From Phaeospirillum sp. (GTDB lineage: Bacteria; Pseudomonadota; Alphaproteobacteria; Rhodospirillales; Magnetospirillaceae): a DNA stretch of 64,000 nucleotides. Numbering within the stretch: position 1 is the stretch's first letter; each line of letters starts with the position of its first letter. The notes under the pieces were generated by a model. The model searched no databases and was not told the DNA's origin. It worked only from the letters and a program-made list of their open reading frames with translations. The position numbers and the translations under genes were made by a program. Shown here piece by piece: positions 27,972 to 37,472 of the stretch. Location: positions 1 through 64,000 of the forward strand of contig JAUSFB010000030.1 of the NCBI GenBank assembly GCA_030651575.1, written 5' to 3'.

Positions 27972-28047
27972 TTGGTAAATTTCCCAATTGCAGGCGCGGA
28001 TAAAATCAGTTATCCAGCGATGCATCATGGTATAAAGATTTTACCAA
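27972..28047. promoter_or_regulatory. Candidate operator half-sites upstream of lctP
   Basis: TTGGTAAAT (27972-27980) and ATTTTACCAA (28038-28047) face each other about 57 bp apart, flanking the likely promoter of the lactate permease gene. They match the GGTAAA/TTTACC half-sites found ahead of lutA. Confidence 0.45.
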
Positions 28048-28099
28048 CATCAGACGCCAGCATCCCAGCGATGCGCCGTCCAGACCTTCAGGAGGGAAC

Positions 28100-29743
28100 A
28101 TGCAGCCTTGGATGCAGGTATACGATCCAGCCGGGAATCTCTGGCTATCGTCATTGATCGCCGCCATTCCGATCATTTTCTTTTTCGCGGCCCTGGCCAT
28201 TTTCCGGATGAAGGGCCACGTTGCCGGCACCATCACCGTGTTGCTGTCCATCGCCGTGGCCATCATGTTCTACAAGATGCCCATGGCGGCGGCGTTGATG
28301 GCCGGCATCCAGGGCTTCCTGTTCGGATTGTGGCCCATCGCCTGGATCATTATCGGCGCGGTGTTCCTCTATAAGGTCACGGTCAAGACCGGGCAGTTCG
28401 AGATCGTCCGCTCGTCGGTGGTCGCGATCACCGCCGATCAGCGCCTCCAGATGCTGATGATCGGTTTTTCGTTCGGCGCCTTCCTTGAAGGTGCGGCGGG
28501 CTTTGGCGCCCCGGTGGCGATCACCGCCGCCCTGCTGGTGGGGCTGGGCTTCAATCCGCTTTACGCCGCCGGCCTGTGCCTGATCGCCAATACCGCTCCG
28601 GTGGCCTTTGGCGCCATGGGCATTCCGATCATCGTCGCCGGTCAGGTGTCGGGTCTCGACCCGTTCAAGATCGGCGCCATGGCCGGTCGTCAGCTGCCGC
28701 TGCTGGCCGTGTTCGTGCCGTTTTGGATCATCTTCATCATGGACGGCTGGAAGGGCGTCAAGGAGACCTGGCCGGCGATCATCGTCGCGGGCGGCAGCTT
28801 TGCCTTCGGCGTCTGGTTCACCTCCAACTATATCGGGCCGGAGCTGCCCGACATCACCTCGGCGCTGATCAGCCTCGTCTGCATCACTGTTTTCCTGAAA
28901 TTCTGGCAGCCCAAGACCATCTTCCGCTTCAAGGCCGAGGGCGAGGAGGAAAAGCACTCCCACGACTACACCGCCGGTCAGGTCGCCAAGGCCTGGGCAC
29001 CCTTCCTGATCCTGACCGCCGTGGTCACGGTGTGGAGCCTGAAGTCCTTCAAGGCCATGTTCGCCAAGGGCGGCGACCTGCTGTTCACCAATGTGACCTG
29101 GGAGGTTCCCTTCCTCCACAATCTGGTGGCCAAGGTTCCCCCCATCGTCGCCGCCGCCAAGGCCGTGCCCGCCGTCTATACCTTGAACCTGCTTTCGGCC
29201 ACCGGCACCGCCATCCTGATCGCCACCATCATCACCATCGTGATGCTGAACATGAAGGTCAGCGAGGGCCTCAAGACCTTCGGCGAGACCCTGAACGAGT
29301 TGAAGCGCCCGATCTACACCATCGGCACCGTGCTGGCCTTCGCCTATGTCTCGAACGCCTCGGGCCTGTCCACCACCTTGGCCCTGCTGCTGACTGGCGC
29401 CGGCGACTTCTACCCCTTCTTCGCGCCGGTGCTGGGTTGGCTGGGTGTGTTCCTGACCGGGTCGGACACCTCGTCCAACGCCCTGTTCGGCGCCTTGCAG
29501 GCCACCACCGCCCATCAGCTGGGAATCAGCGACATCTTGATGGTCGCCGCCAATACCACCGGCGGCGTCACCGGCAAGATGATCTCGCCCCAGTCCATCG
29601 CGGTGGCCTGCGCCGCCGTCGGTCTGGTCGGCCACGAGTCCAACCTGTTCCGCTTTACCCTGAAGCACAGCATCTTCTTCGTGGTGATCATCGGCGTGAT
29701 CACCACCCTGCAAGCCTATGTGTTTCAGTGGATGATCCCGTAA
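28100..29743 (+). CDS. lctP: L-lactate permease, LctP/LldP family
   Basis: This 547-residue inner-membrane protein has about 12-14 hydrophobic segments. It shows the family landmarks [24 protein letters not shown] (an intramembrane stretch), [32 protein letters not shown], and a C-terminal block with [20 protein letters not shown]. It imports lactate, and possibly glycolate, with protons. An AGGAGGG ribosome binding site lies three bases before the ATG. It diverges from the FCD-lutABC-dld genes, making a complete uptake and oxidation locus for both lactate isomers. Confidence 0.95.
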   Translation: MQPWMQVYDPAGNLWLSSLIAAIPIIFFFAALAIFRMKGHVAGTITVLLSIAVAIMFYKMPMAAALMAGIQGFLFGLWPIAWIIIGAVFLYKVTVKTGQFEIVRSSVVAITADQRLQMLMIGFSFGAFLEGAAGFGAPVAITAALLVGLGFNPLYAAGLCLIANTAPVAFGAMGIPIIVAGQVSGLDPFKIGAMAGRQLPLLAVFVPFWIIFIMDGWKGVKETWPAIIVAGGSFAFGVWFTSNYIGPELPDITSALISLVCITVFLKFWQPKTIFRFKAEGEEEKHSHDYTAGQVAKAWAPFLILTAVVTVWSLKSFKAMFAKGGDLLFTNVTWEVPFLHNLVAKVPPIVAAAKAVPAVYTLNLLSATGTAILIATIITIVMLNMKVSEGLKTFGETLNELKRPIYTIGTVLAFAYVSNASGLSTTLALLLTGAGDFYPFFAPVLGWLGVFLTGSDTSSNALFGALQATTAHQLGISDILMVAANTTGGVTGKMISPQSIAVACAAVGLVGHESNLFRFTLKHSIFFVVIIGVITTLQAYVFQWMIP

Positions 29744-29775
29744 CCCTCCCGCGTCTCCGGATGCAGGACAAACTG

Positions 29776-29804
29776 ACCCGGACGGGAAACCGTCCGGGTT
29801 TTTT
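29776..29804 (+). terminator. Rho-independent terminator of lctP
   Basis: ACCCGGACGG (29776-29785) and CCGTCCGGGT (29790-29799) form a 10-bp stem with a GAAA tetraloop, followed by six T residues. It lies about 30 bp after the lctP stop and before the convergent leuB. Confidence 0.9.
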
Positions 29805-29855
29805 GTGTTTTCAATGCATGAAGGTTACAGGGTGATTCCGCCTTGGGCCGCGCGA

Positions 29856-30965
29856 TCAGGCGTTCATCTTGTCCAGTTCGCGGACCACGGCCTCGCCCAT
29901 GACGGTGGTCGAGACCTTGGCCTTGCCGGCCTGCATGATGTCGGCGGTGCGCAGGCCGCCCTTCAGGACGTTCTTGACCGCGGTTTCGATCATCTCGGCC
30001 TCGGCCACCATGTCGAACGAATAGCGCAGGCACATGGCGAAGGACAAGATGGTGGCCAGCGGATTGGCCATGTCCTTGCCGGCGATGTCGGGGGCCGAGC
30101 CGTGCACCGGCTCGTACAGCGCCTTGCGCTTGCCGTCGGCGTCGGCGGCACCCAGCGAGGCGGAGGGCAGCATGCCCAGCGAGCCGGTCAGCATGGCGGC
30201 ACAATCGGACAAGATGTCGCCGAACATGTTCTCGGTCACCATGACGTCGAACTGCTTGGGATTGCGCACCAGCTGCATGGCGGCGTTGTCCACATACATG
30301 TGGGAGAGTTCCACGTCGGGGAACTCCTCCTTTTGCAGCTTGATCATCTCTTCGCGCCACAACACGGTGCATTCCAGCACATTGGCCTTGTCCACCGAAC
30401 ACAGGCGCTTGCCGCGCTTGCGGGCCAGTTCAAAGGCGACGCGGCCGATGCGCACGATCTCCGGGGTGGTGTAGACCAGGGTGTTGAAGCCCTTGCGGCT
30501 GCCGTCGGCCAGGGTCTCGATGCCGCGCGGCTCGCCGAAATACAGGCCGCCGGTCAGTTCGCGCAGGATCATGATGTCGAGGCCGGCGACCACGTCGTGC
30601 TTGAGGGTCGAGGCGTCGGCCAGGGCGTCGAGCACGGTGGCCGGACGCAGATTGGCGAACAGGCCCATTTCCTTGCGGATGCCCAGCAGACCGCGTTCCG
30701 GCTTCTTGTCGAACGGCAGATCGTCCCACTTGGGGCCGCCGACCGCGCCCAGCAGCACGGCGTCGGCCTGCATGGCGGCGGCCAGGGTCTCGGCCGGGAA
30801 CGGGGTGCCATGGACATCATAGGCGGCGCCGCCGATCAGCCCTTCGGACACGTCGAACTCGATCTTCCGCTTTTTCGCCATCCAGTCGATGATGCGGCGC
30901 ACCTGCGCCATCACTTCGACGCCGATGCCGTCACCCGGAAGGATCAGGAGTTTCCTGGCGGCCAT
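29856..30965 (-). CDS. leuB: 3-isopropylmalate dehydrogenase
   Basis: LeuB oxidatively decarboxylates 3-isopropylmalate in leucine synthesis. The 369-residue product has [12 protein letters not shown] at the N-terminus, the substrate Arg region [22 protein letters not shown], and [14 protein letters not shown] near the C-terminus. I place the start at 30965 because GGGAGAG lies four bases ahead; an in-frame ATG at 30980 lacks this. It ends the leuC-leuD-leuB group. Confidence 0.97.
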   Translation of the reverse strand: MAARKLLILPGDGIGVEVMAQVRRIIDWMAKKRKIEFDVSEGLIGGAAYDVHGTPFPAETLAAAMQADAVLLGAVGGPKWDDLPFDKKPERGLLGIRKEMGLFANLRPATVLDALADASTLKHDVVAGLDIMILRELTGGLYFGEPRGIETLADGSRKGFNTLVYTTPEIVRIGRVAFELARKRGKRLCSVDKANVLECTVLWREEMIKLQKEEFPDVELSHMYVDNAAMQLVRNPKQFDVMVTENMFGDILSDCAAMLTGSLGMLPSASLGAADADGKRKALYEPVHGSAPDIAGKDMANPLATILSFAMCLRYSFDMVAEAEMIETAVKNVLKGGLRTADIMQAGKAKVSTTVMGEAVVRELDKMNA

Positions 30966-31029
30966 GGTACTCTCCCACATATATCGAATGGTTGTTCGTC
31001 AGCCATCATTTGCCAATGGATTCCGAGGA

Positions 31030-31635
31030 TTACATCCAGGGGCTGGATACCCGGCGCCGTTCTTCAAACGCCGAGATCTTTTCCTCGCGCTGCAAGGTCA
31101 GGCCGATATCGTCGAGGCCGTTCAGCAGGCAATGCTTGCGGAAGGAATCGACCTCGAAATGGATGCAGCCGCCATCGGGGCCGGTGATGGTCTGCTTGTC
31201 CAGATCCACCGTGACCACGGCGTTGGCGCCACGATTGGCGTCGTCCAACAGCTTGTCCACCTGCTCTTGCGGCAAGATGATGGGCAGGATGCCGTTTTTG
31301 AAGCAGTTGTTATAGAAGATGTCGGCGAAGCTGGCGGCGATGACGCAGCGGATCCCGAAATCGGCGATGGCCCAGGGTGCATGTTCCCGCGACGAGCCGC
31401 AGCCGAAATTGGCGCCCGAGACCAAAATCCTGGCCGAGCGATAGGCCTGCTTGTTCAGCACGAAGTCGGCGACTTCCTCGCCGTCGGGGGTATAGCGCAT
31501 CTCATCGAACAGATTCTTGCCCAAACCGGTCCGCTTGATGGTCTTCAGGAACTGTTTGGGGATGATCATGTCGGTATCGACGTTGATCATGGGCAGCGGC
31601 GCCGCGACGCCGGTGAGGGTGGTGAACTTTTCCAT
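31030..31635 (-). CDS. leuD: 3-isopropylmalate dehydratase small subunit
   Basis: The 201-residue small subunit shows [32 protein letters not shown] and [13 protein letters not shown], which are hallmarks of LeuD. It joins LeuC to isomerise 2-isopropylmalate to 3-isopropylmalate. The ATG at 31635 lies 11 bp after the leuC stop with a purine-rich site ahead. The frame continues upstream through leuC only as a shadow. Confidence 0.97.
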   Translation of the reverse strand: MEKFTTLTGVAAPLPMINVDTDMIIPKQFLKTIKRTGLGKNLFDEMRYTPDGEEVADFVLNKQAYRSARILVSGANFGCGSSREHAPWAIADFGIRCVIAASFADIFYNNCFKNGILPIILPQEQVDKLLDDANRGANAVVTVDLDKQTITGPDGGCIHFEVDSFRKHCLLNGLDDIGLTLQREEKISAFEERRRVSSPWM

Positions 31636-31646
31636 GTCCGTTTCCC

Positions 31647-33050
31647 TTACAGCGAGCGAACGTCGGTGAGCTTGCCGGTGATGGCGGCGGCGGCGGCCAT
31701 GGCGGGGCTGACCAGGTGGGTGCGGCCGCCCCGGCCCTGACGACCCTCGAAATTCCGGTTCGAGGTCGAGGCCGAACGCTGGCCGGGCTTCAACTGGTCG
31801 GCGTTCATGGCCAGGCACATGGAGCAACCGGGCTCGCGCCATTCGGCGCCGGCTTCGATGAACACCTGGTCGAGACCCTCGGCCTCGGCCTGTTCCTTGA
31901 CCAGACCGGAACCGGGCACGATCAGCGCCTGGACGCCGGCCGCGACCTTGCGGCCCTTGAACACCTCGGCGGCGGCGCGGAAGTCCTCGATACGGCCATT
32001 GGTGCAAGACCCGATGAACACCACGTCGATGGCGATGTCGGTGGCCTTCTGGCCGGCGGTCAGGCCCATATAGTCCAGCGACCGCTGCACCGCCTTGCGC
32101 TTGCCCTCGTCGGCGATGCCGGCCGGGTCGGGCACCGTGCCGGTGATGGCGATCACGTCTTCCGGGCTGGTGCCCCAGGTGATCTGCGGCACCAGGGCGG
32201 CGGCGTCGAGCACGATCTCGGAATCGAAATGGGCGCCCTCGTCGGTGTGCAGCGTCTTCCAATAGGAGACGGCGGCCTCGAAGGCGGCAGCCTTGGGCGC
32301 GCGCGGCTTGCCGGCGATATAGGCGAAGGTCTTGTCGTCGGGCGCGATCAGGCCGGCGCGGGCGCCCGCCTCGATGGTCATGTTGCAGACCGTCATGCGA
32401 CCTTCCACGGACAGGTCGCGGATGGCTTCGCCGGCGTATTCCACCACATAACCGGTGCCGCCGGCGGTGCCGATCTTGCCGACGATGGCCAGCACGATGT
32501 CCTTGGCGGTGACGCCGGCCGGGGCCTTGCCGTTGACGGTGATCCGCATGTTCTTGGCCGGCTTTTGCACCAGGGTCTGGGTGGCGAGCACGTGCTCGAC
32601 CTCCGAGGTGCCGATGCCGAAGGCCAGCGCGCCGAACGCGCCATGGGTCGAGGTATGGGAATCGCCGCAGACGATGGTGGCGCCGGGCAGGGTAAAGCCT
32701 TGCTCGGGACCGATGATGTGCACAACGCCCTGGCGGATGTCGTCCATGCCGAAATATTCGACGCCGAATTTCCTGGTATTGGCCTCCAGGGTCTCGACCT
32801 GCACCCGGCTTTCCAGGTTCTCGATGCCCTTGGAGCGGTCGGTGGTCGGAACGTTATGGTCGGCCACCGCCAGGGTCAGCTCGGGATGGCGCACCTTGCG
32901 GCCGCTCAGTTCAAGCCCCTCGAAGGCCTGGGGGCTGGTGACCTCGTGGATCAGATGCCGATCGATATAGATCAGGCAGGTGCCATCATTCTGGACGTCC
33001 ACCAGATGGGCGTCCCAGATCTTGTCGAACAACGTGCGGGGCTTGGCCAT
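31647..33050 (-). CDS. leuC: 3-isopropylmalate dehydratase large subunit
   Basis: The 467-residue large subunit of isopropylmalate isomerase has the aconitase-type 4Fe-4S ligands in [10 protein letters not shown] and in [11 protein letters not shown], plus the [23 protein letters not shown] block. It lies about 150 bp downstream of rplS. A hairpin with TTCCGCC/GGCGGAA (33151-33157, 33162-33168) lies in the gap, so leuC may have its own promoter or be attenuated there. Confidence 0.97.
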   Translation of the reverse strand: MAKPRTLFDKIWDAHLVDVQNDGTCLIYIDRHLIHEVTSPQAFEGLELSGRKVRHPELTLAVADHNVPTTDRSKGIENLESRVQVETLEANTRKFGVEYFGMDDIRQGVVHIIGPEQGFTLPGATIVCGDSHTSTHGAFGALAFGIGTSEVEHVLATQTLVQKPAKNMRITVNGKAPAGVTAKDIVLAIVGKIGTAGGTGYVVEYAGEAIRDLSVEGRMTVCNMTIEAGARAGLIAPDDKTFAYIAGKPRAPKAAAFEAAVSYWKTLHTDEGAHFDSEIVLDAAALVPQITWGTSPEDVIAITGTVPDPAGIADEGKRKAVQRSLDYMGLTAGQKATDIAIDVVFIGSCTNGRIEDFRAAAEVFKGRKVAAGVQALIVPGSGLVKEQAEAEGLDQVFIEAGAEWREPGCSMCLAMNADQLKPGQRSASTSNRNFEGRQGRGGRTHLVSPAMAAAAAITGKLTDVRSL

Positions 33051-33202
33051 GTCGAATCCCTAAATGCGACGCAATCAGCCTCGGATCTCGGGACGCGAAC
33101 ACCCCTCGACAAGAGGCCGCAACAACCCTTCGGACTCCCCGCGACTCCGATTCCGCCAAAGGGCGGAACCGGATGCGGAGGGTCGTCTCGGACGAAGGAG
33201 AG

Positions 33203-33634
33203 TTATTCCTTCGCCTTCGCCTTGGCGGCGGCGGCGTCGGCACGCTCGGCGGCGGAGACCTTGCCGGAATGACCGGTGGTCTGCTCGGCGATGCGGGCCG
33301 ACTTGCCGCGACGGTCGCGCAGGTAGTACAGCTTGGCGCGACGCACATCGCCACGACGGACCACGTCGATGGACGCGATGTTGGGCGAGTACAGCGGGAA
33401 GATACGCTCGACGCCTTCGCCGTACGAAATCTTGCGGACGATGAACGACGAATTCAGTCCGTCGTTCTTGCGGGCGATGCAAACGCCCTCATAGGCCTGG
33501 ACGCGCTCGCGATTACCTTCGATGACCTTCACGTTCACCTTTACGGTATCGCCCGGAGCAAAGCTGGGGACGCCACGAACGGCGGTCAGCTTCTCGATCT
33601 GCTCCTTTTCGAGCTGCTCAATGATATTCACCAT
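33203..33634 (-). CDS. rplS: 50S ribosomal protein L19
   Basis: The 143-residue product has the L19 core ([26 protein letters not shown] in family terms, [39 protein letters not shown]) and an Ala/Lys-rich C-terminal tail of about 25 residues, common in alphaproteobacteria. It starts three bases after the trmD stop in the conserved rpsP-rimM-trmD-rplS operon. Confidence 0.98.
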   Translation of the reverse strand: MVNIIEQLEKEQIEKLTAVRGVPSFAPGDTVKVNVKVIEGNRERVQAYEGVCIARKNDGLNSSFIVRKISYGEGVERIFPLYSPNIASIDVVRRGDVRRAKLYYLRDRRGKSARIAEQTTGHSGKVSAAERADAAAAKAKAKE

Positions 33635-33637
33635 GGC

Positions 33638-34372
33638 TCAACCCTCGCTCACTTTAGAGGCCGCGACGTACCGATCCCACAGATCGGGCCGGCGCAGCCG
33701 GGTTATGTCTTCCGCCTGACGTTTCCGCCAGGTGCTGATCTTCTCGTGGTGACCGGACAGTAAGACGTCCGGCACCGATCGCCCATCCCAGACCTGGGGA
33801 CGGGTATAATGGGGATATTCAAGCAATCCCCGTTCGAAGCTCTCTTCCGCCAGCGACTCCTGCTTGCCGACCACGCCGGGAAGCAGCCGCACGATGGCGT
33901 CCAACATCAAAAGCGCCGCCGGCTCGCCCCCCGACAGGATGAAATCGCCGGCACTCACTTCAAGCGCCCGATGGGCCTCCAGCACCCGCTGGTCGACACC
34001 TTCGAAACGCCCGCACAAAACCTTTACGCCCGGCCCCGCCGCCAGCTCGCGGACCAGGGACTGGTCCAGCAGCCGACCGCGCGGCGTCATATACACCAAT
34101 GGCCCCGGCCCCTCGGTGCCCCGAATGGCGGCGTCCAGCACGTCCGGACGCAACACCATCCCGGCCCCGCCGCCAAAGGGCGAGTCATCCACGTTGCGAT
34201 GCTTGTCCGTGGCAAAGCCCCGGATATCCACCGCATTGATGGACCAGATCCCGTCCTCCAGCGCCCGGCCTGCCAATGACAGGCCCAGCGGCCCCGGAAA
34301 CATCTCGGGGAAGATGGTCAGCATGGTCGCCCGCCAGGGCTGCCTAGCCTTCTCTTCCACCGGATTCACCAT
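33638..34372 (-). CDS. trmD: tRNA (guanine-N1)-methyltransferase
   Basis: TrmD methylates G37 of tRNAs that read CNN codons, preventing frameshifts. The 244-residue product carries [13 protein letters not shown] at the N-terminus and the trefoil-knot SAM site ([25 protein letters not shown]), then [22 protein letters not shown]. It overlaps rimM by 29 bases. Confidence 0.97.
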   Translation of the reverse strand: MVNPVEEKARQPWRATMLTIFPEMFPGPLGLSLAGRALEDGIWSINAVDIRGFATDKHRNVDDSPFGGGAGMVLRPDVLDAAIRGTEGPGPLVYMTPRGRLLDQSLVRELAAGPGVKVLCGRFEGVDQRVLEAHRALEVSAGDFILSGGEPAALLMLDAIVRLLPGVVGKQESLAEESFERGLLEYPHYTRPQVWDGRSVPDVLLSGHHEKISTWRKRQAEDITRLRRPDLWDRYVAASKVSEG

Positions 34373-34883
34373 CCTCTTTCTCGTCGGGAGCGTAGACCGG
34401 CGGGATCACCACCAGCTTGCGCCCCGAAACATCAACTTCCGGCACCGAGTCCTTGCTGAAGGGGACCATCAGGCTTCCCTTCGGCACGAGCGCGATATCC
34501 AGCACGTCGCCGGCCCCGAAATCGTGCACCGCCGTGACGGTGCCCAGTATCTGGCCGCCCAGCCCCACCGCCGTCATGCCGATCAGGTCGGAGTAGAGGA
34601 ATTCGTCCTCTCCCGTCCTCGGCAGACGCTCACGGGACACCCAGAACTTGGTGCCCTTCAGCGCCTCGGCGGCTTCCCGGCTGGTAACCCCGTCCAGCGT
34701 GACGATGACCTGGCCCTTGACCTCGCCCGTCACCTTCAACCGGATTTTCGTGGCTCCCGCCTCGTCCTCCACCGGGGAGTAGTAGCCGATATCGGCCGCC
34801 ACCTCGGTAAAGCTCTTGACGCGAACCGCGCCACGAATCCCGTGCACGCCAACAACGACGCCGACACACACACGATCCGTCAC
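34344..34883 (-). CDS. rimM: 16S rRNA processing protein RimM
   Basis: The 179-residue maturation factor for the 30S head binds S19. It begins with [21 protein letters not shown] in outline, has FWVSRERLP in the middle, and a PRC-barrel-like C-terminal half ([36 protein letters not shown]). It sits between rpsP and trmD as usual. Confidence 0.95.
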   Translation of the reverse strand: MTDRVCVGVVVGVHGIRGAVRVKSFTEVAADIGYYSPVEDEAGATKIRLKVTGEVKGQVIVTLDGVTSREAAEALKGTKFWVSRERLPRTGEDEFLYSDLIGMTAVGLGGQILGTVTAVHDFGAGDVLDIALVPKGSLMVPFSKDSVPEVDVSGRKLVVIPPVYAPDEKEDGESGGREG

Positions 34884-34889
34884 GGGGAT

Positions 34890-35273
34890 TTACTCGGCGC
34901 TGGCGGCTGCGGATTCGGCGGCGGCAGCGGCGGCGGCGGCGCGGTCGGCGACGTCCTTGGCACGCTGCAACGACTTGGCCTTGGGCTGACCCTGCTTGGT
35001 CTGCTCGGGCTTGGCGACCTTGGCCACCAGACCGCGATCGGCGAAGTAGCGAACCAGACGATCGGTGGGCTGAGCGCCGACCGACAGCCAATGCTTCACC
35101 CGCTCTTCATCCAGGGTCCAGCGCATGCCGGACTCGACGGTCACCATCGGGTTGTAGGTTCCCACCTTCTCGATGAAGCGGCCGTCACGCGGGCAGCGCG
35201 CATCGGCAACGACGATCTTGTAGAAGGGGCGCTTCTTGGCGCCACCGCGGGAGAGACGAATCTTAAGAGCCAT
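34890..35273 (-). CDS. rpsP: 30S ribosomal protein S16
   Basis: The 127-residue product begins [20 protein letters not shown], diagnostic of S16, and has an Ala-rich C-terminal extension of about 40 residues. The start at 35273 has GAGAGGAAG seven bases ahead and is preferred over an upstream in-frame start at 35297. It follows ffh by about 127 bp. Confidence 0.98.
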   Translation of the reverse strand: MALKIRLSRGGAKKRPFYKIVVADARCPRDGRFIEKVGTYNPMVTVESGMRWTLDEERVKHWLSVGAQPTDRLVRYFADRGLVAKVAKPEQTKQGQPKAKSLQRAKDVADRAAAAAAAAESAAASAE

Positions 35274-35354
35274 TCTTTGGTCTTCCTCTCGTTCCAAACC
35301 AAATATTCATACCGGCTGGCCCAAACGGGACAGCCTCAAGTTCCAGAACTCCTC

Positions 35355-35376
35355 GCCGATGAAGATTGTCATCGGC
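35355..35376 (-). other. Stem-loop between ffh and rpsP
   Basis: GCCGATGA (35355-35362) and TCATCGGC (35369-35376) form a perfect 8-bp stem with a six-base loop 25 bp after the ffh stop. No U-tract follows on the minus strand, so a processing or pausing element is as likely as a terminator. Confidence 0.4.
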
Positions 35377-35400
35377 TCGTCGATCCCATCTGGGCGCGAA

Positions 35401-36765
35401 TCAGCGCCCGAATCTTGATCCGGGCGGCAAAAGTCCGCCGATGCCGTGACGCATCAACCCCTTCTGGCCCATCTTGCCGACCTTCTTCATCATGTCGGCC
35501 ATCTGCTGGTACTGCTTGAGCAGCTTGTTGACGTCCTGAACGCTCATGCCCGCCCCGGCGGCGATGCGCTTCTTGCGCGACGCCTTGATCAGGTCGGGAT
35601 TCTTGCGCTCGGACGGCGTCATGGACAAGATGATGGCCTCCTGACGGCCCACCATCTTGGCGTCGATATTGGCGTCTTTCAGCTGATTGGCCATCTTGCC
35701 CATGCCGGGCAACATGCCGATGATGCCCTTGAGATCACCCATTTTCTTTACCTGGGCGAATTGCTTGCGCATATCGTCCAGATCGAATTTGCCCTTCTCG
35801 ATGCGCTTGGCGAGCCGTTCGGCCTCCTCCTGATCGAGGGTCTCCATGGCCTTCTCGACCAGGCCGACCACGTCGCCCATGCCGAGGATGCGTCCGGCGA
35901 TCCGATCCGGGTGAAAGACCTCCAGCGCATCCAGCTTTTCGCCGGCGCCGAGGAATTTGATGGGACGCCCAGTGACCGCGCGCATGGACAACGCCGCGCC
36001 GCCGCGCGCGTCGCCGTCGATACGGGTCAGCACGATGCCGGTGACCCCGACCTTTTCGTTGAATTCGCGCGCCAGGGTGACGGCGTCCTGACCGGTCATG
36101 GCGTCGGTGACCAGCAGGGTCTCGGTCGGCTTGGCGACGTCGCGCACATTGGCGACCTCGGCCATCAGCTCCTGATCGATATGCAGGCGGCCGGCGGTGT
36201 CGAGGATGACGACGTCATAGCCTTCCTTGCGGCCCATATCCAGGGCGCGCTTGGTAATGGCCACCGGCATCTCGCCCATGACGATGGGCAGGCTGCCGAC
36301 CTCGGCCTGACCGGCCAGAATCTGCAACTGCTGCTGGGCGGCGGGGCGGTAGACGTCGAGCGAGGCCAGCAGGACCTTCTTGCGCTCTTTCTTGAGCTTG
36401 AAGGCGATCTTGGCCGAAGTGGTGGTCTTGCCCGACCCTTGCAGGCCGACCATCAGGATCACCACCGGCGGCACGGCGCTGAGGTTCAGTTCAACGCCCT
36501 TGGCGCCCAGGGTGGCGATCAGCTCGTCATGGACGATCTTGACCACCATCTGACCGGGGGTGACCGACTTGATCACTTCCTGGCCGATGGCGCGGACCTT
36601 GACCCGGCCGATGAAGTCCTTGACCACGGGCAGGGCGACGTCGGCCTCCAGCAAGGCGACGCGGACTTCGCGCAGGGCTTCGGTCACGTCGGCCTCGGAC
36701 AGCGCGCCGCGCCCCGTCAGCCTCTCGAATACCGCCCCAAGTTTAGAGCTTAAGCCCTCGAACAT
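35401..36765 (-). CDS. ffh: Signal recognition particle protein Ffh
   Basis: Ffh binds 4.5S RNA and signal sequences to target membrane proteins. The 454-residue product has an N domain (residues 1-90) and a G domain with GLQGSGKTTTSAKIA, DTAGRLHID, TRIDGDARGGAALS and GAGEKLDALEVF. It ends in a Met-rich M domain with the RNA-binding SKKRIAAGAGMSVQDVNKLL region. The ATG at 36765 fits the family N-terminus MFEGLSSKLGAVFE. Confidence 0.97.
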   Translation of the reverse strand: MFEGLSSKLGAVFERLTGRGALSEADVTEALREVRVALLEADVALPVVKDFIGRVKVRAIGQEVIKSVTPGQMVVKIVHDELIATLGAKGVELNLSAVPPVVILMVGLQGSGKTTTSAKIAFKLKKERKKVLLASLDVYRPAAQQQLQILAGQAEVGSLPIVMGEMPVAITKRALDMGRKEGYDVVILDTAGRLHIDQELMAEVANVRDVAKPTETLLVTDAMTGQDAVTLAREFNEKVGVTGIVLTRIDGDARGGAALSMRAVTGRPIKFLGAGEKLDALEVFHPDRIAGRILGMGDVVGLVEKAMETLDQEEAERLAKRIEKGKFDLDDMRKQFAQVKKMGDLKGIIGMLPGMGKMANQLKDANIDAKMVGRQEAIILSMTPSERKNPDLIKASRKKRIAAGAGMSVQDVNKLLKQYQQMADMMKKVGKMGQKGLMRHGIGGLLPPGSRFGR

Positions 36766-36924
36766 GCGATCCCTGACCCAAAAACAATTTCGCGCCGGTG
36801 CGCGACTATCGCGGACCGGCGGGCCACCGTGGTGGCAAAGGTCTCCAGCGGACTGAAGAGGATGGGGTTGTAGCCCCACCCGCCTTCAAAAGTCAAGCGC
36901 GTTGGAGAAATCGGAAACTTGGTC

Positions 36925-37344
36925 TTATGCCGCCTTGTCGATCAGATCGTAAAATCCGTCTTCCTCGCGCTTCACGCGGGCCTTGAGCAGGGTCAGCATG
37001 GCGCGGGTGGCGGCGACGAAGGCGGCCGGGTCGCGCCCGATGGCCAGCGGGCCGGCGAAATCGTGCTTATAGGCGTCGAACTGCTTGGACAGGTTGCCCA
37101 TCTCGGCCTGGAAGCTGAGGGCGACCTGACGCAGGCGGGCATCGGTGTGAATCGCGTATTTCGGGTAGAGCGTGCTGTCCTCGATGGCGAGGTGAACCGA
37201 GAACTTGCCGAACAGATCGCGCACCACCGCCGACACCGCAGCCGGATCGGCGGTGATGCGGGCCACGTCCAGCATGGGCTCCAGCCGCCCGACGATAACG
37301 CGCAGATCGTCGTGATGCTTACGGTAATTGTCAGTCTTTCGCAT
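36925..37344 (-). CDS. Hemerythrin-like HHE domain protein
   Basis: The 139-residue protein is mostly four helices with the spaced ligands of HHE/hemerythrin domains: HHDDL near the N-terminus, HLAIEDSTLYPKY in the middle, and KHDFAGPL plus EEDGFYDLI later. It should bind a di-iron centre and oxygen or nitric oxide. AAGGA lies eight bases before the ATG at 37344. It is followed by ffh but stands about 160 bp away, and it lies downstream of the chemoreceptor gene on the same strand. Function is inferred from the fold. Confidence 0.82.
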   Translation of the reverse strand: MRKTDNYRKHHDDLRVIVGRLEPMLDVARITADPAAVSAVVRDLFGKFSVHLAIEDSTLYPKYAIHTDARLRQVALSFQAEMGNLSKQFDAYKHDFAGPLAIGRDPAAFVAATRAMLTLLKARVKREEDGFYDLIDKAA

Positions 37345-37472
37345 GGCTGTAATCCTTGTGTTTGGTGCGACAGGCTGACAATACCCAAGCCGATTAGTGC
37401 GGTAATTGACGGCGGTCAAGCCCATCCCAGGACCAGGGCGGAACCGTGTCCTTGTATCTGAAACCGTTCGAC

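Noticed and set aside
33146-33173. Stem-loop between rplS and leuC as a terminator
   Set aside because: It has an internal mismatch and no U-tract on the minus strand, so I mention it only as a hairpin in the leuC entry.
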